Shown in pieces: positions 10,226-22,054 of a stretch of DNA of 64,000 nt; the first letter of the stretch is position 1, and each line of letters begins with the position of its first letter. The notes beneath the pieces are model-generated. The model was given only the letters and a program-made list of their open reading frames with translations, did no database searches and was not told the DNA's origin. The stretch comes from Stenocarpella maydis. Taxonomy: Eukaryota; Ascomycota; Sordariomycetes; Diaporthales; Diaporthaceae. Made by a program: the position numbers and the translations under genes. The stretch lies in contig NQMI01000004.1 of assembly GCA_002270565.1 (NCBI GenBank), positions 124,001-188,000 on the forward strand. Reading direction: 5' to 3'.

Positions 10226-12655
10226 GGTATTGCTTGTGCCTTGTGGGTTAAGGAGTGACTGCTGCAGAAATGCAGTGGATATAAACACGAGAGAGCGGTA
10301 CTGAACGAAGGAATACCACCCGGAACAAGATTCAACACAAACAACTCAGAGCACAGAAAAGAGGGACTGTTATTTGGAGGTGAGAGCCTGCAGGAAAAGG
10401 AGGGAAACATGTCGGCATGGCGGTGCGAAGAAGGCCGAGTATTTGAATCCGGTCAACAGCCAGCAGGCTCGCTGGCCTCGTATGGAGAGATGACGGATTT
10501 GGATGGGCGGCTGCGGCAGTGCTCCCGGCCGGGGGCCATGGCGATCCACCAGCCCAGGAGAGGAGATCCAAATCTTGGGCGTGGAGGCCGTCAACGGCCG
10601 TGCAGGCTGCGGCGCTGGGGAGCCGGGTGATCAAGCATAATAGGAGGATGGGCAGCGAGGCTGCCGATCTGAATCTCAGGGGCGAGGTCGCGAGGGCGGC
10701 TCAGGTCGTCGAGATGCCTGTGCGGGACAGGCAGAGGCAGAGCCATGCCTGCTTCCCCACAGCTGGACGCACCAATACGAACCCGGGCAGAGGGTCGCGT
10801 CTCCATTCTGGCCCTTCTGGGCTGCCCTTCATCTCTCTTGATCGGCCAGGGAGATGGCACGGCGGGGGGCTCATGACTAAAGCGGCAATGGCATGCCTGC
10901 TGAAAGAAGTGCGCGAGTGCGCCCGCCCCTTGCTGGCCCCTGGGCTGGATCAGCCGGGCAGATCATGTCTGTTGCGATGGGGCGGGCGCCCACTGATGGA
11001 CCGAGGAGGACTGCTTTCCCACGCGTCACTGCTTGGCCAGTTCACGGCATGAAGCCCTTGTGCACAAGAAACCGGAGAGTCGCACGCACCAGCCAACCGC
11101 CATAATTCCTGTTGTTATCCTCAAGTTTGTGAGGACCGACCCGAAATTACTGCGGGGCTGCGGCTGTGTAATGGTCCCAGCCCATGCTTGCTCTTGTCAG
11201 GATAGTTATAGACACAAGTGAGTTGGTATTTAAAAATATCAAAGTACCCAAACAAACCCGTGCCGGAAGCGGGTGACCAAGCTCGGTGTCAAGGCACTAA
11301 CGCCGCCACGGGTAACTGACAGGCATTTTCTGCTAGTCCTCTAAGCCACCCCCTGCTAATCGTCACAAGAGCGCGATTGCAGCTGACAATAAATACAATA
11401 GTAGCGAATTTAGGCCGTCATTCTCATCGTCTACGTCCTGTGCTCGGAAAGTTAAATCACGCATGAGGCTTCTTGGCGCCTGGTCTGGCTCTCATCGCTG
11501 CTTGTCCCTGTCCGTGTCTGCTCGTATATCGTGACCGCCCTTTCCCCTCCTCACCCACTACCCATCCCCACACATTGCTCCTTTTCCTCCCCCCCCCCCC
11601 CGGCAGCTGAGGTGGCTCGGAGGGGAGGAGACAACGGTTAACCGAACGACGATGTGGCCACGACGTTCCTTTTCCGATAACTACCAAGAACCCCGAGTCG
11701 GACTGGTCGAGTCTAACAAGCCGCCGATACTCTCCCAGGGTTAAGCACGACGGAGTCCACAGCGAGCTGGCAGCTCCAGGAGGGCACCGAGCTTCTCGAT
11801 CCAAAGCCGTTGATGTTCCTGATGGTTTCACGAGCCAGCTGTCCAACATATCATGCCACGGGATTCTGGGCAGCGCCATGTTGTTGCTATAATTGTCCCT
11901 TTGCACAATCGCTCGCGGGGTTGCCCCAAAGGATCAAGTGGAAGCGTTCGGCTGAGCCTTATAAGCCAGCCCTGTTCAGAATACATACGGCTTGCTTGAC
12001 ATTAAGCAGTCCCCTTCGTCCAAACATTTTAAAGAATTGATCTGTCTAATTGGGAAAGAGCGGAATAGGTGAGGTCTTGAGAAGTGTGGTGTTGTGTGGA
12101 AGGAGCGGTAATATCGTGACGAAGGACTTCAGCCGAAAGCATTGCGATCACACCACGTTTTTAAACCGCTTACCTAAGTATGCTACATATGTACCCAGCT
12201 ATGACCCAATAGGCCTGACACGGGTTCTCACGGCAGCTTGGGACGGAGGATAAAACGAAGAAGCAAAGGGTGCCACAGAAGCTGCCAAATGTATTCTTTA
12301 CCTTCGTACAAGGCTGTTGGCGCAGTACCTAGGTACCCAACAATACTTTTTCGCCAAACAACACTAACACGCTCGCATCAGTCCATATTAATCATAGGTA
12401 CTACTAAATGTTGTAGCTGATGCTCCTCCTACTTTCTAGAGAGGTATGGGATTGCCGTCTCATCATGTAATTGCTTAAAGCACGGTTGGGTCAGGCTAAC
12501 ATTCAATATATATATACTAGTAGGGGTGTGTCAGATCTGCCGGAGGTGGGAGTTGGGGGAAATTTCTAACGACGAACTAGTTGGCCCCTTTGCGCCTCGA
12601 AAACCTGTCCGACTACAATCACCTGTATGTCTCCTCCTCTCAAGTGCTGTCATCT
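10226..12655. other. 2.4-kb spacer, no gene seen
   Basis: Leader and promoter of the GPI protein (a TTTATAT element near 10278-10285 lies about 55 bp before the ATG), then scattered short ORFs without codon or motif support. It holds a C-run at about 11590-11600 and one exact TACCTAGGTA palindrome at 12326-12335. Nothing else recognised. Confidence 0.5.
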
Positions 12656-14863
12656 TCAGGATTTATACTCCTCAGGCTCAGCCATGCCAAGTGAGCCTTG
12701 TCTAATCAGACCACCAACACTATTTCCCAGCCCTGTCGACCTCGAAGTTAGTATCTTTTTAGACACTCTCTGCACGCTCCTGTCAAACTCCCGCCTCACT
12801 TGCATGACACTCTCAATGTGCTCCAACCCCAGCTTTTCCTGCTTGAACCTTGCCAAAGTCCGTGCTGTATTCAGCGTATTCGAAATTTCTCTCCCATTGA
12901 GCTTTTCCATCAGAATGCTCTCCACCGCGTCGTCGATATCATCTATGCCCATGTCATCCCTGGGGACTTTGTTGAGAAGCTTCATCCAAACCTGCCTACG
13001 AATCTCGATATCTGGGGGTGAGTATTCTAGGGCAAGGTGAACCCGCGACTTCATTGCTGGGTCGAACGTCTCGATACGATTGGTGGTAAGGAACACGATC
13101 CCTGAGAAATATTCCAGCTCTCTCAGGAACACTGCTACCAGGGCGTTGCGCTTTCTATCTCCGAGGGATTCTTGGCGAGCTTCGAGGAATACGTCTGCTT
13201 CGTCCAACAAAACGACGGCTTTCCACATTGTTGCATACCTTAGTATCTGCTTAAGCCGCAGCTCAAATGACCAGGGTCGGTCATAACGATTCAGATCTCC
13301 CAGCGACGCGGAGATCAAGGCCTTCTGCGCTCCTTCGGCAGCTGTCTCGGCTGTCAGTGTCTTTCCCGAGCCAGGTGTTCCATGCAGAAGGATAACCAGC
13401 CCTCTGCCTTTCTGCTCAGGCTCATTCCTCGCATTGTCAGGAAATTCGTGCGAGGTGACCAGTGCTTGCAGCACTAGCTTCTGCTCGGCAGCAAGGATCA
13501 ATGACTCCCACACCCCTTGCTTCCACTTCACGTCATCCATCAGGTCGATGAAGAAGCGACACCAGTCTTTGCGGCTCAGTGAATATCCATAAGCGTAGGG
13601 AGGGCAAAGGAGTGGATCTGGTTCCATGACCTTGATACCGACCTGATTCCCATATTGGTCGTCATGGAACATCTTTCGGTCCAAAACCACCCTCCCAGTT
13701 TCCTTGTCCGATATTAACTCAGAGAAAACATGGGGCAGGTATAACGTGGTGATCAGATAGACTCACAGTGAAGGGAAGCCACACACCCTCGAAATCCGCC
13801 ATTTCAGGATGGAAAAAGGTATCCGGAGGCTCCATCAAGAATTGAGCAATCCCATCGTACGCCTGGGTACACACACACCTTCTGGCAAGAAATCTCCGGC
13901 CTCTGTCTCCCAGCCGGGCTTCCAAACCTTTGTCGTTTCCGGCAAAGCGTCGGGGATATACAGGAAGGTCCGTAATGAATGCAGGGTTCTCGGACCCAAA
14001 CGAGCGTTTTTGGTAGATGAAGAATTTGTGGTCTGCTGATCCTTCCAACGTGCCGTCGTGGTCTGTATATGTACAAGTCACCACTATATACGGCCCTGCG
14101 GTGCTGCTCTCCTCGTAGGCAGTCTTCTGACACCGTAGAAGCCACGGGTGCCCCATTAGGGAAGTGTAGACCAGGTCTCCCGGTCTAAACAGGACCCACG
14201 CTTGGAGGTAGGAGATTTGTCGTTTGTCTATCATTTTAGTGGTTGTCTCCCGGTCAGGACCCAGCTCGTGATCCATGAAGTCGAACAGTAGCCTCACTAG
14301 CGGTTTCAAATGTTGTCAGCGATGGTGTTCCACCTCATTCAAATCTACAGTAGATGTACATGATGTCCGTCATTGAAGCTGATCATTGTGAAAAATTTAG
14401 CCTTTCTTGAAATACTCACAGTGCTGACGAACGTGTTTGTCATCTGTCGTCTTGCAGACGTGCCATAGCTCATCCCACTACCCCAAGTCAGCGCCTTTCC
14501 CTTGGACCGAGACCGCTTCTCATGCCTTACGTAGTGCATGAGCATCTGAAATGGACTAGTAATCTCGAATGGTGACTTGAAGTCCGAGGCGACTGTAGTG
14601 TACGATGATCCCACCACGTCTCTGAAGACATGGAGCAGGTGTGGGGAGTTGATCTTGAGTGTTGTTGATTCCAACACCTGCCTGTCGGTGAACGTTCTTC
14701 GAATGACAAGTGCGTAATGACTATCCCCATCACCCTCTGACTTGCCAAAAGGCTCAAGCTTTGCTTCAGTGACAAGCTCTCCGCCTTTCTTCGGACTCGT
14801 GTGATAGGTTTTGAACTCGCATTTCGATCCAACCCTGGCAATCATACTCGAGTTGCTTGACAT
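12656..14863 (-). CDS. AAA+ ATPase of the fungal DUF7025-AAA type
   Basis: Four exons: 14863-14531, 14477-14420, 14296-13767, 13717-12656, about 660 residues, all junctions phase-consistent. The N-terminal half resembles the DUF7025 domain that sits before AAA modules in many fungal proteins. The C-terminal AAA module shows Walker A (HGTPGSGKT), Walker B (AVVLLDEADVFLEAR), sensor 1 (FLTTNRIETFDPA) and an arginine-finger region (SRVHLALEYSPP). Such proteins probably use ATP to remodel substrates; the specific substrate is unknown. ATG at 14863 (MSSNSSMIARVG) was chosen; upstream exons cannot be excluded. It lies divergently to the NACHT gene. Confidence 0.82.
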
Positions 14864-15571
14864 GTTGCAGAATCTCAATCTAGGCGTCCAATATCATGTT
14901 TCAAGAGATTTTCTGTCTTGACAGGATGGGTCGTGGTGATACGAAGCAAGAATTGTTGGGCGCTGGCAGGTTGAATGAAAAAAGAAAGAAGGCAAGCTGA
15001 ATTACACCAGTACGACTGAAGCCTCACCTGCACTCCGGGAAAGCCGGCGCCATCCTGCAACAGAGGAATGATGAACATGGTTTATCAAGACGGCAATTGG
15101 TCCACCCTCAATCAATTATGCGTTGTAATCTCACGTCAGCTGAATATTAATACTAGGTGCAGGCACTATGTTGGTATCATTTGCTGGATGTATTGTAAAC
15201 CTGCGACCTCCTGCAGGCTGCAGCTGGGGCTACACCGGCTGACCAGCATGCCAGCATGCCGGCTGCAAGGCCTTTTCCCTCTCCAGAATAGATCTACAAT
15301 GCATGCAGGCTATCGGTTTCGGGCTGCATTATAACGCTGCGACCTCATGTAGGCTGCAGCCGGGGCTACGCCCCCTTGCAAGACCTTTTCTTCCCTCTCC
15401 ATAACAGATCTACGATGCACGTGGGCAACAAAATACAAAGTCTTGAGGCACAGTACGCTAACATAGTGTAGCCATTGAGATCCTCGTGGTTCTTCCCGAC
15501 ATTCACTCTCCTGTCTGCTCTTCAAAGTGGCCGAGCAGTTGAGATCCACGCCATCAGGCGCGAAAGGCACA
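14864..15571. other. Divergent promoter region between AAA ATPase and NACHT genes
   Basis: Contains an imperfect direct duplication (15190-15309 and 15329-15429). No gene supported. Confidence 0.6.
15190..15429. repeat. Imperfect direct repeat, two copies of about 100-120 bp
   Basis: Copy 1 (15190-15309) and copy 2 (15329-15429) share CTGCGACCTC, AGGCTGCAGC, GGGGCTAC, CCTTTTC, CCCTCTCCA and AGATCTAC in the same order. Copy 1 carries about 17 extra bases (a CCAGCATG doublet). Many differences are C/T or A/G transitions. Confidence 0.8.
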
Positions 15572-18500
15572 ATGGCACCTTATGTCACAGACTCAGCCCC
15601 AACCTCGTGGCTAGGGTCTTCAAAAGACTCAATACATCTTCAGACACCTTTCTCTCGAGCCATCGATGACTTTCTTGTCGAGTTAAATTCCGAGGACGAC
15701 CCGAAAAACCCATTCTTGAGAGAGCTAAAGACCAGCCGGCAACAGCTGGCCAACACTCCAGGCTCCAAAACACAGGCCCGGGCTTCAGCGGCCAGCCTTA
15801 GAGACTTTATGGACGTTCTTCAAAAGGAGAAGAGCTCTGGGCGTGGGCTGAGGATCCTTGGCCGTCTGGAGCCATTCATTGACAGCCTCACCAAGGTCAT
15901 GGGGCTGTGCGAAAACCTGTTGAGCGCGGCCCCGTTCGGAGTCAGCATCGCGTTTTCGGGGGCTCGGATCGTCCTCGGGCTAGCCCTGAAAATGCAGACT
16001 TGTCTTGACAGCATAGTTGACGCTATGGAGCAAATTGGGATCAGCCTCAAATGTTACGACAAGTTCGCGCACGCCTTCCAGGACTCGGATGAGGTGCAGG
16101 ACCTGCTCGCCAGTTCTTACAAGAATATTGTTCGTTTCTGGTTCAAGGCTTCTCGAATATTGTCCCGAAACAGCTTTAGGACGGTTATCAGGGGGGCGGC
16201 AAGGTCAATCGAGAAAGAGATCAAGACAGCGCTCGAAGGTTTGAGTCGTGACAGCTCGAACGTCATGGCACTCGCTCAAGCCACAACAGCCGAGCAAGCG
16301 ATCCACAACAAAGAGGCCACGCTGAGGCAGGGTGTCATTGATTGGATCAAGAGCGGCTCATATATCGATGTCAGGGCGATCCTCCAAGATCAGCTTGACC
16401 TCCGGCTCGAGGGAACATGCAACTGGTTGTTTGAGGACGAACGTTTCTTGAACTGGTGTGACGCTACTGAGAATAGTGCCCTCTGGTACAACGCCAAACC
16501 TGGGTCTGGAAAAAGTGTGTATGCAGCGGCAATCATTGATCATCTGAAAAAACGAGACAAGAGAGTGGCCTACTTCTTCTACTCCTTCAACAGTCCTCAA
16601 AGGAAATTCGGCATAAGTGGCATGCGGTCTCTGGCTCTACAATTGCTACCTAAGTCCGTAGCCGGTCTTCCGGACAGAGTGGTTCAACGCTACAAGGACG
16701 AAATTGAGAACTGCGCTACCGGACTCGACAACATCCACACTGCGTCCCACATTGTTCACGAGTTGCTCACACAGTACGAAGAGACATATGTCGTGGTAGA
16801 CGGGGTTGATGAGTGTCTCGATGGTGATATGACGCGTATTACGCTTCATTATCTGATGAAGATGCCTACGTACGGACAGGTGAAGTGGCTTTTTACTAGT
16901 CGGGATGATCCCAAGATCAGATCCATCATGGAAGGAGTGCAAGCTGTCGAGGTCAAAGCCCCAACAGAGTCCATTTCTCAAGACATCCGCTTCTACTTCA
17001 GCAAGTATATCACCTGCAACCATTGTGTCGACAAATGGACAGAAGACGAGGACAACTTTCTATACTCGAAATTGATCTGCGAAACCCTGCGCGGGGAAGG
17101 CCTCACTTCAGACGCAGAGATCGAAGAAGCTCTGAATCGGTACCCGAAGGACCTGAACAGCTGCTATATTCGGGCGTTGGAAAAGCTTTCCGAAACGACT
17201 GAGCAGCAACAGGAGCTGGCCAGGTGAATCTACCCCACGATTACCCTTCCGAGACCCCGTTATTTCTCGAGAAGCTAATACCCATGAACAGACGCACTTT
17301 TGTGGTTCTCATAGCTGCAGCTCAGTCCATCTCTCTCAATGAGATGCGCAACATTCTCGCTATTACTCCCCACGCCAGAGACCACGATCCTAGACGGGTC
17401 CCTTTCACCCAAGATATAGAGAAACTGTGCAGCCCTCTTGTCGTTTTCGGAAAGCCCAGGGAGGGTGATGATGATGACAATCCTCTACTGAGGCTTTGTC
17501 ACAAAACTGTCGAGGATTTCTTCTTGCAGAGCCCGGATGACCTAGGCATGGATCCCATCTCGAAGTTACGGAGGTATTTCGTGACCTGTGAGCAAGCAAA
17601 CGAGGCAATCGCCATGGACTGATTGACTTACCTCCAGTACAAGCGGTACGAAAGCCCAGCTCACAAAATGGGTGCTGTCCTCACGAAGCCAATTGCTAAG
17701 GAGCACGCATTTCTTCCCTACGCAGCTACGTTCTGGGCCCAGCACTGTGATATGACTGGACAGCGTCCATCAAATGAGATATGCCAGGCTGCTCTGGACT
17801 TCCTCCAGGGCTCTACCTTTCGAACCTGCCTGGAGGTACAAGCATATATTGGACCGTATCTGTTCGGCCGATATGTCGGCAGAAAAGATCGAGCGTCGTA
17901 CAAAATGCGCGTCAAGGGCTCTAGAGCAAGTGACAATGACTCGTTTGGGGTTCCATTGCCGCAATGGCTGGACACCCTCTCTTCGCAGGCATGGACGCTG
18001 GACAGATCGATCTGCCACTTCATCGGAGACTGGCGCGAGGTTCTGACAACACACCCAGATAGCCTTGGATCATGTCTTCCGTTGAGGAACTTCGAGCCTA
18101 CATGCCGTCTCACCACAAAAGGGGAACACAAGAGCATAAGTGTGGCTTACATTGAAGAGCACTACAGGAAGCTCAACTCATTCAAGTACGAAGGCCCAGA
18201 GTACACGCAGCTCGTAGGCGTTGCCTTCCGGGGCAAAACGCTATGGGTCGACGTGTTGTTCTATCTGTCACAGGGGAGACTCAGGCGCCTCCAAATTCCT
18301 CTTTTTGCTAAGAAGAAGAGCACCGTGCAAAATGACCACCTTCTCTTGCTCCCAGACGGAGACTTTAGCGACTGGGAAATGGTTATTGCAAGGCGTACGG
18401 GTAGGCAAGAGGCCATCGAAGCCTGGAGGCTGGACCCTCAGGACTTGAGCATAAGATGCATCTCGGATGACACCAGCAAGCAACGAAAGGTCCCACTCTC

Positions 18501-20012
18501 ATTTTCGGCGCCGAGCGTCGGCAGGAGGAAAGGCTCATGGGAAATCCAGTCTACTCATTACTTCGAGCCCGATACTGTGAGAAGTGGGTCGATGCAGGTC
18601 CTGCATGTGGCGTGGAAGTCAGGCAAATATGCATCCCATACTGACTTGAGGCTTGTCTTGGAGAAAGGAGACGACAGTGATTCCTCGTCTAGTGATTCGG
18701 AGGGAGAAGAGGTGGACAGGCCGGCCCAAATTAGTCCCGGATTCGCGTCAGGCTCATCATCGGACGACGACTCAGACGATGATTCGGACACAGAGTCAAC
18801 AACCTCAAAAACTCACGGAGCAGGAACTGCGGAGCAGACTGCAGATACAGAGAGCGAATCCGAGGCGGATGGTGGCCATATCACAGACTGTCTGATCTTG
18901 ACAGCATGCGATGGTGATGCATCATGGCACCCGTGGTCTGGTCCAAAACAAATCTGGTCACGTATAACCTGTGCAGCACATCCTTCACTGCCCCTTCTAG
19001 CAGTTACACACACTGCACGTCAACTAGAAATCATCGATACTGCCATGAGAACCCAGAAGACGAAGCACCTCCCGGACATTGCTGATCTTCAAGACGCCCC
19101 CATGGCAGGTCTTCGAGGTATGAGAAACCCACGGATCTCAGGACCAGCACGCAGCTACTGACGTAGATGTATCAAGAACTCCGTTTCTCGCCCTGCGGAA
19201 ACTATATCCACTTCCTATCTATAGCTTTTGTCCCCCAGAACGACAAAATTAGCACTGAGGCACGAGTATCCTTGTCAACCTTCAACTTCAACTACGAGGG
19301 TGACAGCGAAGACACCCTGTCAAGAGAAGGCCGGCCTCAGAGGTGCACGTACACATTTGGGGAGACTCTCGCAGACGCACCCCTGCCACTAGCTCTGACT
19401 CACTGGTCAGAGACAGAAGTTATCATCGCACTGCCGCCGCTCACGTGTGACCCAAAGATACTGAAGATTATGCTTCCAGCTTTCCCATCTGTGGCTGGGA
19501 CAGCCGTGGGGGAGAGCGGCTGTGACGAGAATACGCTATTGACCCTGCAACATGGGATATACTTCCCAACATCGACGCCGGGTCGCCAAGCGCACATGAT
19601 GTATCGAAATGACGGGGAGAGTGGCACGGCTGCTGGCGGCCGCCTGTATCTCGTGCTTGACAAATTGGTCCACGCCGACGTCGGCGAAGCCAACGGTGTA
19701 ACCATGACAACCGAGAACGCTACAAGGGAACCCACTTCCGTTGAGGATAACCAGCATGGGGAAATTTGCGGACCGTACCCGGGCCAGGAGAGCCCCCCCG
19801 TTGTTCTGCGGTGGAAAATTGCCGAGGGTGATGGATGGCGGCCGTGGGACCCTGACATGGACGGCACGGCGTCAGATCTAAAGAGAGACGTGCCTGTCTG
19901 GAAGATGCTGAGAGGCCAGTTTGTGGACAGCGACAAGCTATTCAGCGTACCGATCCGTAGCGGACTGGACTGGAAGAGAAAGGGGTACTTGAGCTGTAAT
20001 GCTATGGGGTGA
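15572..20012 (+). pseudogene. NACHT/NLR-like STAND gene interrupted by a UGA and a splice-phase break
   Basis: Fungal NLR-like protein (signal-transducing NTPase, candidate nonself or immune sensor). From ATG 15572 a helical N-terminal domain of the kind that precedes fungal NACHT modules is followed by Walker A NAKPGSGKS (about 16489-16515) and Walker B YVVVDGVDECLD. Intron 17224-17291 (GTGAAT...ACAG) joins ELAR to RTFVVLIAAAQSISL. The frame then meets TGA at 17620-17622, but stays open for 1539 nt beyond it with family-like sequence (LTYLQYKRYE directly after), so the stop replaces a residue that is usually Cys in relatives. A 49-nt intron (19118-19166) leads to a last segment (19167-20012, LRFSPCGNYIHFL, beta-propeller-like), but the phases do not match (donor phase 1, needed phase 0). 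An acidic Ser/Asp tract lies around 18670-18790. Either a young pseudogene or sequence errors. Confidence 0.8.
17620..17622 (+). other. In-frame TGA inside the NACHT gene
   Basis: Frame reads EAIAMD-stop-LTYLQYKRYE. Both sides belong to the same conserved frame, so one base change from a Cys codon (TGC or TGT) explains it. Confidence 0.8.
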
Positions 20013-20737
20013 TAAAAGAAGGCTTGATAGGCTGGGGTATTTTCGTTGCAAGCAGCGCTCGCAACGGGTTGTTCTAATAATATAGAAATTTTCCACCAGA
20101 TGTGTAACTATTTACGTATGTACCCACTTAAGTACCTAGGTAGGTATCGTTGCAAATGGCCTTGACCCTTCAAATCAACCCACTTGCCCCGGAATTCACG
20201 CTGATAACCCATTAAATTCCAGCATGCTGTTTGAATTCCCAGGGTCTCCTGAGAAATGCTGCTGCGGCATGTACAGATCCTCTCCGACTTCTGTCTACCC
20301 ACTTGCAGGTAAGGGGGTCTGCGTCAGTAGGATACCGACCCTTGCTGATTCTGATTCTTGCGTTCTAATCATTGTGGCATCTTCAGAAAATTGCATCCTC
20401 CAGCCATTGAACCGTATGAATTTCTTTACTCTCCTCAAAGGCCTCTTTGCTTCCAATCGCAAGTGTTGGAACGGCCGCGTCTGAGAACTAATCTCCGTGC
20501 GTCGACCCGACTCAAGCCTGCCACAGCAGCTCGCTTCTCGGAGTTAATAGTTGCCAGTGTGAAGTGGCTAAACAGCTTCGGTAGCCCGGGTTTAAATACT
20601 TAAGGAACCGGAAGCGTCATCGATACGGAGCGATATAATTTGGCTTACACCGCTCCTCTGCCTCGAGGGCATTTCCAAATCACAAACACCTAGCATCCTG
20701 TCTGCCTCTGCTACGTTTGACCCAAGACCAAAGCAGC
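20013..20737. other. Spacer between the NACHT gene and the SDR gene
   Basis: AT-richer sequence with one exact TACCTAGGTA palindrome (20133-20142) inside a CCTA/TAGG-rich stretch. A TATA-like GATATAAT at about 20631-20639 lies roughly 100 bp before the SDR start. No gene seen. Confidence 0.5.
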
Positions 20738-21740
20738 ATGACATCCGATAAGAAGGTCATCCTCGTTACTGGGGGTATTTCCCCGCCATCTATCATGCTT
20801 ACACTTGAGCAGACAGTCAAGTGACTAACAAAACTGCAGGTAATACCGGCCTGGGTTACGAGGTCGTCAAGGCTCTGTACGCCACGGATATTCCCTACGA
20901 TCTCGTTGTCGGCACACGCAGCGTGGCCAAGGGCAACGAAGCCATCGTAACTCTGAAGACGGAGGTCCCCAACTCCCCGTCAACTCTGAGCACCCTGCAG
21001 GTAGACCTGGCATCGGACGAATCCCTCGAGGCAGCCGTCAAGACCCTCGCCGAGGAATACGGCCGGATCGACGTGCTCGTCAACAACGCCGGCGCCAGCT
21101 TCGGTGGCGCCCTGCGCGACGGCAAGATGTCGGTCCGCGAGGCATTCAACGCCAGCTGGGACACCAACGTGAGCGGGACCCAGGTGCTGACCACCCTCGC
21201 CGTGCCGCTCCTGCTCAAGTCATCCGACCCACGCCTGATGTTCGTCACGTCGGGCACTTCGTCCATGACCGAGACCGAACTGGAGAACTGGGGGAGCCTC
21301 GCGCATCTACTGGGCCGCATCAACGCCTCGCCCGGGAAGGGGTGGCCAAAGGACAAGGAGATCAACCCCATCACGAGCTATCGGTCCGCAAAGGCCGGGC
21401 TTAACATGCTCATGCGCGAGTGTAAGTACCACTCCTGTCTTGCTACAGCTCCCCGATATCTGTGCCTCCGGATGTTCTAGAATACGTCACTTTGGGACAT
21501 GTAGCAGATGATTAACGTGTACCAGGGGTCCGCATCCTCAAAAACGACGGTGTCAAGGTCTGGGCCATCAGCCCTGGATTCTTAGCGACGGGGCTGGGAG
21601 GTGTCGGCAGAGAGCAGCTTCTCAAAATGGGGGCTTTGGAGCCATCTATCGGTGGGCAGTTTATTCGTGATGTCGTCCAGGGGAAGAGAGATCAGGACGT
21701 TGGAAAAATCGTCAGGAGCAACATGATCCAATCCTGGTAA
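20738..21740 (+). CDS. Short-chain dehydrogenase/reductase (classical SDR)
   Basis: NAD(P)-dependent oxidoreductase, cytosolic by appearance. Exons 20738-20774, 20840-21421 and 21526-21740 give 277 residues, the usual SDR size. The first intron splits the cofactor motif, and splicing restores VTGGNTGLG (TGxxxGxG). Also visible: NNAG in DVLVNNAGASFGG, catalytic Ser in MFVTSGTSS, and YxxxK in SYRSAKAGLN. The C-terminal exon carries the PG motif (WAISPGFLATGLGG). Acceptor at 21525 makes REWVRILKNDGVKV, the family-typical sequence. The substrate cannot be told from sequence. It faces the GH76 gene tail to tail. Confidence 0.92.
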
Positions 21741-22054
21741 TTCCCATTAGCGGATATCAGCTGTAACTTAGGGCTCTGAAAAATTCCCTAGGAGGACAGC
21801 AAGTGAATGGAAAGCTTGGGCGTGGCCCCAGGCACGCCCCCTTCGGCAAGATTCGTCGCTTGATTGAAGTTATCAAATTCATCCTCGGTTACCGTTGTCC
21901 GTCTTGCTCGTGGTGGCCCGGCGGATCCCTCCTGTCACATGGAAGCACCAGGCGTGGCTTTGCGTGGTGAGATTGATCTCGTCTCTTTCCTCGGGATGAG
22001 GACTGATCTCGCGTCCGGAGAAGTCGGCCCTGCCTCACTACCTGCGCATCTTAA
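21741..22054. other. Convergent 3' spacer with a small hairpin
   Basis: Between the 3' ends of the SDR and GH76 genes. GGGCGTG (21818-21824) and CACGCCC (21833-21839) can form a 7-bp stem with an 8-nt loop. No gene. Confidence 0.5.

Noticed and set aside
17620..17622. UGA as a selenocysteine codon
   Set aside because: Most Dikarya fungi lack the Sec machinery, no SECIS-like element was looked for by computation, and the gene has a second defect; a nonsense change is simpler.
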